A DNA stretch of 64,000 bases from Clostridiaceae bacterium. Its GTDB lineage: Bacteria > Bacillota > Clostridia > Oscillospirales > Acutalibacteraceae. Positions 52,180-61,392 of this stretch are shown one piece after another. Position 1 is the first letter of the stretch; each line of letters opens with the position of its first letter. The notes under the pieces were generated by a model. That model ran no database searches. It worked only from the letters and a program-made list of their open reading frames with translations, and had not been told where the DNA came from. A program made the translations under genes and the position numbers. The stretch spans positions 1 to 64,000 of the forward strand of contig JAEERC010000072.1 in assembly GCA_016285645.1 (NCBI GenBank). Direction: 5' to 3'.

Positions 52180-55100
52180 ATGGCAAAAAGAACAGATGTA
52201 AAAAAAGTGCTTATCATCGGCTCGGGTCCGATAGTCATCGGCCAGGCGGCGGAGTTTGACTACGCCGGAACACAGGCGTGCCTCGCCTTAAAAGAGGAGG
52301 GTTACAAGGTCATCCTCGTAAACTCCAACCCGGCTACTATCATGACCGACACCACCATAGCCGACAAGGTCTATATGGAGCCGCTTACGGTCGAATACAT
52401 AGCAAAGATTCTCCGCTATGAGCGCCCGGACGCCATTGTTCCCGGCATAGGCGGTCAGACAGGTCTTAACATAGCCGTTGAACTCGAAAGAAAGGGCATA
52501 CTCAAGGAATGCGGAGTCGAGCTTCTCGGCACGCCCTCCCGCTCAATTGAAAGGGCGGAGGACCGCGAACTGTTCAAGGAGATGTGCACAAGCATCGGCG
52601 AGCCCGTAATCCCCTCGGAAATAACCTACAGTCTTGACGAGGCGAAAGAGGCGGCAAAAAGAATCGGTTATCCCGTTGTTCTGCGCCCGGCGTTCACACT
52701 CGGCGGCACCGGCGGCGGCTTTGCCGACAACGAGGAGGAACTTACAGAGGTGGGCGTAAACGCCTTCCGCTTATCTCCCGTTCATCAGGTGCTCATTGAA
52801 AAGAGCGTCAAGGGCTATAAAGAAATAGAGTTCGAGGTTATGCGCGATTCAAACGACCACGCCATAACAATCTGCGGTATGGAAAACGTTGACCCCGTCG
52901 GCGTTCATACGGGCGATTCCATAGTTGTAGCCCCCATTCTCTCACTCAACGATCACGACCTGAAAATGCTGAACGACAGCGCCATAAAAATCATCAAGGA
53001 GCTGGGCGTTGAAGGCGGCTGCAATGTGCAGTTCGCGTTAAATCCCAATTCCAGCGAGTATTTCCTTATCGAAGTAAACCCCAGAGTTTCCCGCTCCTCC
53101 GCCCTCGCTTCCAAGGCGAGCGGCTACCCCATAGCGAGAGTCACCGCCAAAATCGCTCTCGGTATGGCGCTCGAGGATATCCCCGTTGCGGGCGGCACGG
53201 CGGCAATCGAGCCCTCGCTCGACTATATAGTCGCCAAATTTCCGCGATTCCCGTTTGACAAGTTCTCAACCGCTCCCAACATTCTGGGAACCCAGATGAA
53301 GGCGACAGGCGAGGTTATGGGCATCGGCTCCTCACTCGAGGAATGTATGCTCAAATCCGTGCGCTCGCTCGAAACGGGCGTGTGCCATTTCTACCTTCCC
53401 AAATTCGATTCCTACACAGACGCCGAACTGTTTGAATACATAAGCAAATTCAGGGATGACAATATCTTCGCAATAACCGAGCTTATCCGCAGGGGCGCGA
53501 GCATGGAAAAACTCCACGAGGTAACAATGATTACCGAAATGTTCCTCGAGTGCATAAAGCGCATTGTCGATATGGAGTACATCCTCAAGGATAAAACCGG
53601 CGACGAGCGTGTGCTGCGCGCCGCCAAAACAATGGGCTTTTCCGACAAATACATCGCCTCCCTCTGGGGCGTTGACGAGGTGGAAATCTACAACCGCCGC
53701 AAGTCGCTCGGCATAGTTCCCATTTTCAGAATGGTGGACACCCTCCACACCGGCAAATACATCGCCTATCTCTATTCATCCTACAGCGGCGAGAATATGT
53801 CGCGCCTTACCGACAAGCGCAAAATAGTCGTGCTCGGCGCAGGCCCGATAAGAATCGGTCAGGGCGTTGAATTCGACTATTCAACGGTTCACGCCGTGCA
53901 GACAATCAAGCGCGCGGGCTATGAGGCGATAATCATAAACAACAACCCCGAAACCGTCTCCACCGACTATACCACTGCCGACAAACTCTATTTCGAGCCC
54001 CTCACTCCCGAGGATGTAATGGCGATAATCGATTTTGAACAGCCCGAGGGCGTTATCGCCTCCCTCGGCGGTCAGACGGCTATAAACCTTGCCGAGCCGC
54101 TTATGAAGAGGGGAGTCAAAATAATCGGAACGGACTGCGACGCCATTGAGCGCGCGGAAAACCGCGACGCCTTTGAGCACCTGCTCATAGACCTCAACAT
54201 ACCCCAGCCCAAGGGCTGCGCCGTAACTAATATTGAGGACGGCGTAAAGGCGGCTGAGGATATCGGCTATCCCGTACTTGTGCGCCCCTCGTTCGTGCTC
54301 GGCGGCAGGGCTATGCAGGTGGTAGCCAACGAGCAGCAGTTAAGGCAGTATCTCAGAAGCGCCGTAGCGATTGACGAGGACAAGCCCGTGCTTGTTGACA
54401 AATACATAAGAGGCAAAGAGGTTGAGGTTGACGCCATCTGCGACGGCAGAAATATATTTGTGCCCGGCATTATGGAACTCGTTGAGCGCACAGGCGTTCA
54501 CTCGGGCGACTCAATAAGCGTCTATCCCACCTTCAGCATCTCCGACAAGGTAAAGGGCACAATCCTCCAGTACGCAAAAAAACTCGGTCTCGGCATAGGT
54601 ATAATCGGTCTTTACAACATCCAGTTTATCGTTGACCAGAACGACAATGTCTTCATTATCGAGGTCAATCCCCGCTCTTCGAGAACCGTTCCCTTCCTTT
54701 CAAAATCAACGGGCTACTCGCTCGCGGATATAGCGACCGATGTAATTCTCGGCAAATCCCTGCGCGAACAGGGCATTTTCGACATCTATCCCAAGGAGAA
54801 GGAGCGCCACTATGTAAAGGTGCCCGTGTTCTCCTTCAACAAAATAAAAGGTCTCGACGCCTACCTCTCACCCGAAATGAAATCGACGGGCGAGGCAATC
54901 GGCTATGATGACAAACTCAACAGGGCGCTGTTCAAGGCGCTTCAGGCGTCGGGCATTCAACTCGCCACAAGCGGTGTGGTGTTCGCGGCAATAGCCAATG
55001 AGGATAAAGAGGAGGCGCTTCCCCTCATCCGCCGCCTCTATAATCTCGGCTTCAACATTCAGGCAACCGAAGGCACCGCGGAATTCTTCAAGGAGAACGG

Positions 55101-55353
55101 AATCCGCACCCATGTGCTCGAAAAAATCAGCGACGGCAGCGACGAGATTCCCGAGGCGCTTCGCGAGGGCAAGATTGCCTATGTCATCAACACAAAGGCG
55201 ATAGAATCCTCCGACCCCAACTCCGACGGCTTCAAAATCAGATGCCTCGCCGCAGAGAACAATGTGGCTATGTTCACCTCTCTCGACACGGTCAAGGTTC
55301 TTATCGACGTGCTTGAGGAAATTACAATCACAGTTTCAACAATAGATTCCTGA
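52180..55353 (+). CDS. carB: Carbamoyl-phosphate synthase large subunit
   Basis: The 1057-aa ammonia-using synthetase of two homologous halves. Each begins with a nucleotide-binding element (VLIIGSGPIVIGQAAEFDYAG at about 9; VVLGAGPIRIGQGVEFDYST at about 550) and has an ATP-grasp domain (VLRPAFTLGGTGGG; VLVRPSFVLGGRAM). The C-terminal MGS-like allosteric domain is about residues 930-1057. It normally works with the glutaminase subunit CarA, which is not next to it or anywhere in the window. Confidence 0.97.
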   Translation: MAKRTDVKKVLIIGSGPIVIGQAAEFDYAGTQACLALKEEGYKVILVNSNPATIMTDTTIADKVYMEPLTVEYIAKILRYERPDAIVPGIGGQTGLNIAVELERKGILKECGVELLGTPSRSIERAEDRELFKEMCTSIGEPVIPSEITYSLDEAKEAAKRIGYPVVLRPAFTLGGTGGGFADNEEELTEVGVNAFRLSPVHQVLIEKSVKGYKEIEFEVMRDSNDHAITICGMENVDPVGVHTGDSIVVAPILSLNDHDLKMLNDSAIKIIKELGVEGGCNVQFALNPNSSEYFLIEVNPRVSRSSALASKASGYPIARVTAKIALGMALEDIPVAGGTAAIEPSLDYIVAKFPRFPFDKFSTAPNILGTQMKATGEVMGIGSSLEECMLKSVRSLETGVCHFYLPKFDSYTDAELFEYISKFRDDNIFAITELIRRGASMEKLHEVTMITEMFLECIKRIVDMEYILKDKTGDERVLRAAKTMGFSDKYIASLWGVDEVEIYNRRKSLGIVPIFRMVDTLHTGKYIAYLYSSYSGENMSRLTDKRKIVVLGAGPIRIGQGVEFDYSTVHAVQTIKRAGYEAIIINNNPETVSTDYTTADKLYFEPLTPEDVMAIIDFEQPEGVIASLGGQTAINLAEPLMKRGVKIIGTDCDAIERAENRDAFEHLLIDLNIPQPKGCAVTNIEDGVKAAEDIGYPVLVRPSFVLGGRAMQVVANEQQLRQYLRSAVAIDEDKPVLVDKYIRGKEVEVDAICDGRNIFVPGIMELVERTGVHSGDSISVYPTFSISDKVKGTILQYAKKLGLGIGIIGLYNIQFIVDQNDNVFIIEVNPRSSRTVPFLSKSTGYSLADIATDVILGKSLREQGIFDIYPKEKERHYVKVPVFSFNKIKGLDAYLSPEMKSTGEAIGYDDKLNRALFKALQASGIQLATSGVVFAAIANEDKEEALPLIRRLYNLGFNIQATEGTAEFFKENGIRTHVLEKISDGSDEIPEALREGKIAYVINTKAIESSDPNSDGFKIRCLAAENNVAMFTSLDTVKVLIDVLEEITITVSTIDS

Positions 55354-55360
55354 GGTAAAT

Positions 55361-56095
55361 ATGAAACAGAGCATTTTTACCGTTGTTTCAAATGAAGCAA
55401 TCGCGAAAAACATCTATAAAATCGTTATGTCGGGCGATACATCGGAAATAACCGCGCCCGGTCAGTTCGTAAACATTCTCGTTGACTCCTGCTTTCTGAG
55501 AAGACCGATTTCCGTCTGCGACTGCGAGGGCGATACGCTCACCCTCATTTACAAGGTTGTAGGCAGAGGGACTGAGATTCTCAGCGGGATGTCCGCGGGG
55601 AAGAAACTCGATGTTCTCACGGGCCTCGGCAACGGCTACGATCTGTCAACGAGCGGCGAAAACCCCGTTCTGCTCGGCGGGGGAGTCGGCGTGCCCCCTC
55701 TCTATTTGCTCGCGAAGGAACTTATCGCGCAGGGCAAAAAGGTGAGCGTCGTGCTCGGCTTCAACACCGCCGATGAAGTTTTTTACGCAAATGAGTTTGC
55801 CGCTCTCGGAGCGGATGTTACCGTAACAACGGCGGACGGTTCCCTCGGCGTAAAGGGCTTTGTAACCGACGCCTTGCCCGAAAACTATTCTTACTTTTAC
55901 ACCTGCGGTCCCGAGCCGATGCTCAGAGCCGTTTACAAAAAAACAGCCACATCCGGTCAGATGAGCTTTGAGGAGCGTATGGGCTGCGGCTTCGGCGCGT
56001 GTATGGGCTGCTCGTGCAAAACCGTTACGGGTTATAAACGCATCTGCAAGGACGGTCCCGTGCTCAGGAAGGAGGAAATACTGTGGGAAGATTAA
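55361..56095 (+). CDS. pyrK: Dihydroorotate dehydrogenase B electron-transfer subunit
   Basis: Passes electrons from PyrD to NAD+ through FAD and an iron-sulfur cluster. The 244-aa protein has an FAD-binding beta barrel (RRPISVCDCEGDTLTLIYKVVGRGT), an NAD-binding region (LLGGGVGVPPLYLLAKEL) and the C-terminal [2Fe-2S] cysteines (RMGCGFGACMGCSCKT...RICKDGP). Its last 13 bp overlap pyrD, consistent with a stoichiometric PyrDK complex. Confidence 0.95.
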   Translation: MKQSIFTVVSNEAIAKNIYKIVMSGDTSEITAPGQFVNILVDSCFLRRPISVCDCEGDTLTLIYKVVGRGTEILSGMSAGKKLDVLTGLGNGYDLSTSGENPVLLGGGVGVPPLYLLAKELIAQGKKVSVVLGFNTADEVFYANEFAALGADVTVTTADGSLGVKGFVTDALPENYSYFYTCGPEPMLRAVYKKTATSGQMSFEERMGCGFGACMGCSCKTVTGYKRICKDGPVLRKEEILWED

Positions 56096-56994
56096 GCGTT
56101 GACCTCTGCGGCATCACCCTTGACAACCCCGTTATTCCCGCCTCGGGCACTTTCGGTTTCGGCTGTGAATTCGCCGAAATCTACGATATAAACATTCTCG
56201 GTTCTTTCTCTTTCAAGGGCACAACAAAAGAGGCGAGGTTCGGCAATCCCACCCCGAGAATAGCAGAATGCACCTCCGGTATGATAAACGCCGTGGGGCT
56301 TCAGAACCCCGGCATTGACAAAGTTATAAGCGAGGAACTGCCGAAACTCAGAAAATGCTTTCACAAGCCCGTGATGGCTAATATAGGCGGCTTCTCGGTT
56401 GAGGAGTATGTTGAAAACGTCTCAAAAATAAGTGAGGAGGAGCAGGTCGGCTGGATTGAACTCAATGTAAGCTGCCCCAATGTCCACTCGGGCGGAGTCA
56501 ATTTCGGCACAAACGCGAAATCAGCCTCCGAGGTTGTAAAAGCGGTCAAAGCCGTTTCGAAAAAGCCCGTTATAGTAAAACTCACGCCCAATGTCACCGA
56601 TATCGCGGAAATAGCGAAGGCGTGCGAGGCGCAGGGCGCGGACGGCATTAGTCTTATAAACACCCTTCTCGGAATGCGCATTGACCTTAAAACGAAGAAG
56701 CCCGTAATAGCCAACACGATGGGCGGCTTCTCGGGCCCCGCTATATTCCCCGTGGCGCTTCGTATGGTATGGCAGGTTTCGTCCGCCGTGAGTATTCCCG
56801 TTGTGGGAATGGGAGGAGTATCGTGTGCGCGGGATGTTATTGAAATGATGCTCGCGGGCGCGACCGCCGTTGAGGTGGGCACCGCGAATCTCATCAATCC
56901 CAAAGCGTGCCTTGACATAATCAACGACCTTCCGTCGGTTATGGATAAATACGGAATTGAAAATCTCAGTGATATAATCGGAGGAGCAAAGTAA
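56083..56994 (+). CDS. pyrD: Dihydroorotate dehydrogenase B catalytic subunit
   Basis: An FMN enzyme that oxidises dihydroorotate to orotate, class 1B (partner of PyrK). The 303-aa protein has [22 protein letters not shown], the catalytic-cysteine loop [26 protein letters not shown], and phosphate-binding [27 protein letters not shown]. The GTG start at 56083 has AAGGAGG upstream. It overlaps pyrF by one base. Confidence 0.96.
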   Translation: MGRLSVDLCGITLDNPVIPASGTFGFGCEFAEIYDINILGSFSFKGTTKEARFGNPTPRIAECTSGMINAVGLQNPGIDKVISEELPKLRKCFHKPVMANIGGFSVEEYVENVSKISEEEQVGWIELNVSCPNVHSGGVNFGTNAKSASEVVKAVKAVSKKPVIVKLTPNVTDIAEIAKACEAQGADGISLINTLLGMRIDLKTKKPVIANTMGGFSGPAIFPVALRMVWQVSSAVSIPVVGMGGVSCARDVIEMMLAGATAVEVGTANLINPKACLDIINDLPSVMDKYGIENLSDIIGGAK

Positions 56995-57692
56995 TGGGCA
57001 GAGATGTAATAATCGCCTGCGATTTCGCGGGCGCGGAGGAGACCTTCCGCTTTCTCGACAAATTCGAGGGCAAAAAGCCGTTTGTAAAAATCGGAATGGA
57101 ACTCTACTACGCCGAAGGTCCCTCAATAGTGCGTGAAATAAAAAGGAGAGGGCACAAAATTTTCCTCGACTTAAAACTTCACGACATTCCCAACACCGTT
57201 AAAAAATCGATGGCGGTACTCTCACGCCTCGATGTCGATATATGCAATCTTCACGCCTCGGGCACGGTTAAAATGATGCAGGCGGCGCTCGAGGGGCTTA
57301 CGCGCCCGGACGGCACAAGACCGCTCCTCATAGCCGTAACCCAGCTCACATCAACCGACCAGCAGGCAATGGAAAACGACCTGCTCATAAAAGAGCCCAT
57401 CGACAAGGTTGTAATGCACTATGCCCTCAACGCCAAAAACGCGGGGCTGGACGGAGTTGTGTGCTCGCCCCTTGAGGCGGCGAAGGTTCACGAAACCTGC
57501 GGAAAGGACTTTTTAACCGTCACTCCGGGCGTGCGGTTCGCGGACGGCGACATCGGCGACCAGAAGCGTGTTATGACTCCCGCGCAGGCAAAGGAAATCG
57601 GTTCGGATTACATAGTCGTCGGCAGACCGATTACAGCCGCGGATGACCCCGTTGCGGCTTATGAGCGCTGCCTTGACGAATTTGTCGGATAA
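56994..57692 (+). CDS. pyrF: Orotidine-5'-phosphate decarboxylase
   Basis: Makes UMP from OMP. The 232-aa TIM-barrel has [19 protein letters not shown], the catalytic DxKxxDI motif ([12 protein letters not shown]), VTPGVRF and the phosphate-binding YIVVGRPIT. This is the short group 1 type. A TAATG junction links it to pyrD. pyrE follows 12 nt later. Confidence 0.96.
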   Translation: MGRDVIIACDFAGAEETFRFLDKFEGKKPFVKIGMELYYAEGPSIVREIKRRGHKIFLDLKLHDIPNTVKKSMAVLSRLDVDICNLHASGTVKMMQAALEGLTRPDGTRPLLIAVTQLTSTDQQAMENDLLIKEPIDKVVMHYALNAKNAGLDGVVCSPLEAAKVHETCGKDFLTVTPGVRFADGDIGDQKRVMTPAQAKEIGSDYIVVGRPITAADDPVAAYERCLDEFVG

Positions 57693-57704
57693 AGGAGAAG
57701 GACA

Positions 57705-58343
57705 ATGGAAACAAAAAAACTCATAGCGAAAGATCTGCTTTCAATCAGAGCGGTTTTCTTCCGCCCCGAAGAGCCCTTTACCTGGGCGAGCGGAATCAAA
57801 AGCCCCGTCTATTGCGACAACCGCCTGACTCTCACGGCTCCCGAAGTGAGAAACGATGTTGAAAACGCGCTTGCCGAAACAATCAAAGCGGAGTACCCCG
57901 GCGCCGAGGTGCTTATGGGCACTTCCACAGCGGGCATCGCCCACGCCGCCATAACAGCCCACATATTGGGTATGCCTATGGGTTATGTGCGCTCGGGCGC
58001 GAAGGACCACGGCAGGCAGAATCAGATTGAGGGAAAACTCGAGCCGGGTGCGAAGGTTGTTGTTGTGGAGGACCTTATCTCCACGGGCGGCAGCGTTATT
58101 GAGGTTGTTAATGTGCTTCGCGAAGCGGGCGCGGATGTGCTCGGAATTGTGAGCATTTTCACCTACGGAATGCAGAAGGGTCTCGACCGCCTGAAGGAAG
58201 CCGATGTCAGAAATGTCTCGCTGACGGATTTTGACACCATAGCGCAGGTCGCCGCCGACACGGGTTACATCAAACCCGAGGATGTGGCGAAGCTTATTAA
58301 ATTCAGGAACAATCCTTCGGATGAAAGCTGGATAACATTATGA
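57705..58343 (+). CDS. pyrE: Orotate phosphoribosyltransferase
   Basis: Adds phosphoribose from PRPP to orotate. The 212-aa protein has [31 protein letters not shown] (flexible catalytic loop) and the PRPP-binding [16 protein letters not shown] motif. AAAGGAGAAGG precedes the ATG. Its stop overlaps pyrB by 4 bp. Confidence 0.96.
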   Translation: METKKLIAKDLLSIRAVFFRPEEPFTWASGIKSPVYCDNRLTLTAPEVRNDVENALAETIKAEYPGAEVLMGTSTAGIAHAAITAHILGMPMGYVRSGAKDHGRQNQIEGKLEPGAKVVVVEDLISTGGSVIEVVNVLREAGADVLGIVSIFTYGMQKGLDRLKEADVRNVSLTDFDTIAQVAADTGYIKPEDVAKLIKFRNNPSDESWITL

Positions 58344-59260
58344 GAAGTCTTATTGATATAAGGGATTTGACGGTTGACGAACTCTACGATCTCGTCAATA
58401 CCGCCTGCGATATTATTGACAACCCCGCCAAATACAGCGAAAGCTGCCGCGGCAAAAAACTCGCCACTCTCTTCTTTGAACCGTCAACAAGAACCCGTCT
58501 GAGTTTTGAGGCGGCGATGTATGAACTCGGCGGCAACGTGCTCTCCGTCTCAAGCGGCTCGTCGTCCTCGGCGGCTAAGGGCGAGAGCATTGCAGACACC
58601 GCCAAAACCGTTTCCTGCTACGCGGATATAATCGCGATGCGCCACCCCAAGGAGGGCGCTCCGTTCGTTGCCGCGCAGAACGCCACCATTCCCGTTATCA
58701 ACGCGGGCGACGGCGGCCACAACCACCCGACCCAGACCCTTGCCGACCTGCTTACAATCTACCGCGAAAAGGGCAGGTTTGACAATCTTACAATCGGCTT
58801 CTGCGGCGACCTCAAATTCGGCAGAACGGTTCACTCCCTCATTTCGGCAATGTCGAGATACACGGGCATAAAAATCGTGCTCATATCTCCGCTTGAACTC
58901 AAACTTCCGAGTTATGTCAAAAAGGATGTCTTAAAGAAAAACGGCATTCCCTACACGCAGACCACCGACCTGCTTTCGGTTATGCCGGAACTCGATATCC
59001 TCTATATGACCCGTGTTCAGCGCGAGCGCTTCTTCAATGAGGAGGATTATTTACGCCTTAAGGACAGCTACATTCTCGATATGAAAAAACTTGAAACGGC
59101 GAAGAAGGATCTCTGCATTATGCACCCGCTCCCGAGAGTGAACGAGATAAGCGTGGCTGTTGACGACGACCCGAGAGCGTGCTATTTCAAGCAGGTTTTA
59201 AACGGCAAATATATGCGCATGGCGCTCATTCTCAAATTACTTGAGGAGGCAGGCAGATGA
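58340..59260 (+). CDS. pyrB: Aspartate carbamoyltransferase catalytic subunit
   Basis: The committed step: carbamoyl phosphate plus aspartate gives carbamoyl-aspartate. The 306-aa protein has the carbamoyl-phosphate loop [28 protein letters not shown], and the aspartate-binding end [12 protein letters not shown] regulatory subunit gene (pyrI) overlaps its end by 4 bp, so the holoenzyme is probably of the allosteric PyrBI type. Confidence 0.97.
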   Translation: MRSLIDIRDLTVDELYDLVNTACDIIDNPAKYSESCRGKKLATLFFEPSTRTRLSFEAAMYELGGNVLSVSSGSSSSAAKGESIADTAKTVSCYADIIAMRHPKEGAPFVAAQNATIPVINAGDGGHNHPTQTLADLLTIYREKGRFDNLTIGFCGDLKFGRTVHSLISAMSRYTGIKIVLISPLELKLPSYVKKDVLKKNGIPYTQTTDLLSVMPELDILYMTRVQRERFFNEEDYLRLKDSYILDMKKLETAKKDLCIMHPLPRVNEISVAVDDDPRACYFKQVLNGKYMRMALILKLLEEAGR

Positions 59261-59673
59261 ACGTTGACTCAATCCAGAACGGAATAGTTATTGACCATAT
59301 TTCAGCGGGCAGCGGAATGAAACTCTACGACCTGCTTGACCTTGACAATCTCGATTGCAGCGTGGCTATAATCAAAAATGTGCAGAGCCGCAAAATGGGC
59401 AAGAAGGACATTATCAAGATTGACGCCGATATTGAAGTGAACCTCGACGCCATCGGCTATGTTGACCCCGAGGCAACGGTAAACATTATAAAGGACGGCG
59501 AACTTGTTGCGAAGAAGGTAATAGGCACTCCCGAAATACTTACCAATGTTCTCAAGTGCAAAAACCCCCGATGCATAACCTCCTGCGAGCAGGAACTCGA
59601 CCACATTTTCAAACTCACCGACAAAAGCGCGAAGATGTACCGCTGCATCTACTGCGAAACCAAAGCGAAATAA
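59257..59673 (+). CDS. pyrI: Aspartate carbamoyltransferase regulatory subunit
   Basis: Confers CTP/ATP control on PyrB. The 138-aa protein has an N-terminal nucleotide-binding domain ([36 protein letters not shown]) and a C-terminal zinc domain with C101, C106, C130 and C133 (CKNPRC, RCIYC). It is about 15 residues shorter than the E. coli protein. It is the last gene of the operon and precedes a strong terminator. So this operon is predicted to have both attenuation and enzyme-level feedback. Confidence 0.94.
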   Translation: MNVDSIQNGIVIDHISAGSGMKLYDLLDLDNLDCSVAIIKNVQSRKMGKKDIIKIDADIEVNLDAIGYVDPEATVNIIKDGELVAKKVIGTPEILTNVLKCKNPRCITSCEQELDHIFKLTDKSAKMYRCIYCETKAK

Positions 59674-59687
59674 TATTAAAAAAACAA

Positions 59688-59718
59688 TCCCGCAGTTATC
59701 AAAACTGCGGGAGTTTTT
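59688..59718. terminator. Bidirectional terminator after pyrI
   Basis: Perfect 10-bp stem TCCCGCAGTT (59688-59697) / AACTGCGGGA (59703-59712) with ATCAA loop, A-run on the left and TTTTTT on the right; shared with the converging glycosylase gene. Confidence 0.9.
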
Positions 59719-59721
59719 TGC

Positions 59722-60198
59722 CTATTCTTTAATTGTTTTCCATTCCTCTATCAGTTTTTCCACCGAATACGCCGCGTTCGCGGGGGAGGTTGACGGCAGA
59801 CAAATTGCCTCTTTGCCCGTCTTTGAAAGAAGATATTTGTTGTAATAAGCGTGAGCGGTTCTGCCGTTTGTGAATATCTTTTTTATTTTCGCTTTGCCGA
59901 GAATCACACTCAGATCGTTCGGTTTTACGTTTTTAATTGAGGAGTCGGCGCTGCCCTCAATTTCACATTCGGCTATTACATCCCACACGGCAATATGATT
60001 GCTTAGGAGGAACGCCTTTTTTTCTTCAACGCTCTTCGGTGTCTCACAGCCGAAAACAGCCGCCGTAACACGCCAGAACCTGTTCTGCCTGTGGCCGTAG
60101 AAAAACTCCGCCTCCCTCGATTTGACTGACGGAAAACTGCCGAGGATAAGTATTTCGCTGTTTTTGTCAAACACGGGAGGAATGTTGTGAATAACCAT
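59722..60198 (-). CDS. DNA-deoxyinosine glycosylase (uracil-DNA glycosylase superfamily)
   Basis: The 158-aa base-excision repair enzyme starts MVIHNIPPVFDKNSEILILGSFPSV (ATG at 60198). LILGSFPS is the superfamily water-activating motif, FYGHRQNRFW the family-specific block, and the late LPSTSPANA contributes the second DNA-contact motif. It resembles the small deoxyinosine glycosylases of Firmicutes; specificity for hypoxanthine rather than uracil is inferred from the family. It overlaps the preceding methyltransferase stop by one base (TAATG), so it is the last gene of that operon. Confidence 0.87.
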   Translation of the reverse strand: MVIHNIPPVFDKNSEILILGSFPSVKSREAEFFYGHRQNRFWRVTAAVFGCETPKSVEEKKAFLLSNHIAVWDVIAECEIEGSADSSIKNVKPNDLSVILGKAKIKKIFTNGRTAHAYYNKYLLSKTGKEAICLPSTSPANAAYSVEKLIEEWKTIKE

Positions 60199-60848
60199 TA
60201 TAAAACACTTCCCGTTATCCTGTAAAAATCGCGCTTTCGCCCGAAGGCGAGGCGCCGCGCCCATTTTGAGTCAAAGCCCTTTACAAACTCGTTGTCGAGC
60301 ATCTCGACACTTTCAACAATGAGACCGTGTTTTTTGAGAACTTCCCTGTATTCGCCGTTAAAATAATCAATGCTCAGCTCGGGCATTGCCCGCGTCTCTA
60401 TTGTATTCTCCTCATATGCGGGGCTGTAGGTTGTTATAAACTCGAATTTTCCGCCGCTTTTTGCCGTCTCTGCTACGGCGTCAATGAATTCGTCAATCGG
60501 CTTTACAACGCCCTCAAGCAGTATTCCCCAGGGGAAAAGCACCGTCACCGTGTCGGCGATTCTGTGAAGCTCGGGGGGCATATTCTCCGCGGCAGCCACA
60601 GCGAGAACAACATTTTTGAGTCCGCCTTTTTCGGGCTTTTTGTTGAGCTTTACGGCAATTTCCTCCATATTGTCTTTAACGGGGTCTATGCCGATAAAGA
60701 ATGTGCCCGGCTCCGCCTTTGCCTTGCGGTAGATGTTGCGGCCGTCGCCCGTGCCTATATCGACGCATATTTTATCAAAGCCCGCAACAATATTTTCAAG
60801 TTGCAGGCTGTCGATGTTTATTAAGTTTTTGCCGTCCAGTATATTCAT
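60198..60848 (-). CDS. NpmA-like 16S rRNA (adenine-1408-N1) methyltransferase
   Basis: A class I SAM methyltransferase of 216 aa that closely follows the sequence I remember for plasmid NpmA (219 aa). Shared blocks: VDIGTGDGRNIY (D30), FIGIDPVKDN (D55), KPEKGGLKNVV, FPWGILLE (F105, P106, W107) and DSKWARRLAFGRKR (W196, R199). In NpmA these residues bind SAM and stack on the flipped A1408. The family gives resistance to both 4,6- and 4,5-linked aminoglycosides. Here it overlaps the PDZ lipoprotein gene by 4 bp and sits in a chromosomal-looking operon with no mobile element nearby. Activity is inferred. Confidence 0.85.
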   Translation of the reverse strand: MNILDGKNLINIDSLQLENIVAGFDKICVDIGTGDGRNIYRKAKAEPGTFFIGIDPVKDNMEEIAVKLNKKPEKGGLKNVVLAVAAAENMPPELHRIADTVTVLFPWGILLEGVVKPIDEFIDAVAETAKSGGKFEFITTYSPAYEENTIETRAMPELSIDYFNGEYREVLKKHGLIVESVEMLDNEFVKGFDSKWARRLAFGRKRDFYRITGSVL

Positions 60849-61384
60849 TGCGCTGTTTCCGCCTGTGTCGCTGATGTTGCGGCGGTAACGGGCGGAATAA
60901 ATCCCGCCGCCTCAGGGAAGGTCACCTCAACATCAAACAGGGAGTTGTCGCCGTTCAGAATGTTTATTCTCTGCGCGTTTACCGTAATCGTGTCGCCGGG
61001 CTCAAAGCCGGAAAGCATACCGATAATATCCTCAACGCTCAGCACCTTTTCACCGTTTATACCCCTTATAATGTCGCCGATGCTGAATTCGGTGATGTCG
61101 AGAGGGCTGTTTTTCTGCATCTTCGAAACATAGATGCCGTAGCATTCGTCAACCGTGCCGTCGTCGAGAAATCTCCGTATTCCCGTGGCTTTGAGCACAT
61201 TCTCATCAATAGTTGTGCCTATCGTCACCCCGAGCGATACCTTCGGCGCGGGCAGAGTGGTCTCAGCCGTTGTCTGCTCCGTTACCGGGGCGGTGGTTTC
61301 GGCTGAGCCGTTACCTTTCGCGCAGCCCGTAAGGCACAGGGCCAGGAATAATGAAACCGTTAATAATACAAGTGCTTTTTTCAT
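60845..61384 (-). CDS. PDZ-domain lipoprotein
   Basis: The 179-aa lipoprotein has a signal peptide with lipobox LTGC (C21), a Thr/Glu/Ala-rich spacer (about 25-48), and one PDZ domain (about 50-150). The PDZ includes GIYVSKMQKNSPLDITEFSIGDIIRGINGEKVLSVEDIIGMLSGFEPGDTI. It has no protease domain, so it is a binding or scaffolding protein outside the membrane. It is 8 nt after the DUF4340 gene and overlaps the methyltransferase start by 4 bp. Confidence 0.85.
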   Translation of the reverse strand: MKKALVLLTVSLFLALCLTGCAKGNGSAETTAPVTEQTTAETTLPAPKVSLGVTIGTTIDENVLKATGIRRFLDDGTVDECYGIYVSKMQKNSPLDITEFSIGDIIRGINGEKVLSVEDIIGMLSGFEPGDTITVNAQRINILNGDNSLFDVEVTFPEAAGFIPPVTAATSATQAETAQ

Positions 61385-61392
61385 AAAAATCC

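Noticed and set aside
60327-60824. A 165-codon plus-strand frame antisense to the NpmA-like gene
   Set aside because: It has no ribosome-binding site, no domain, and lies wholly inside a convincing gene.
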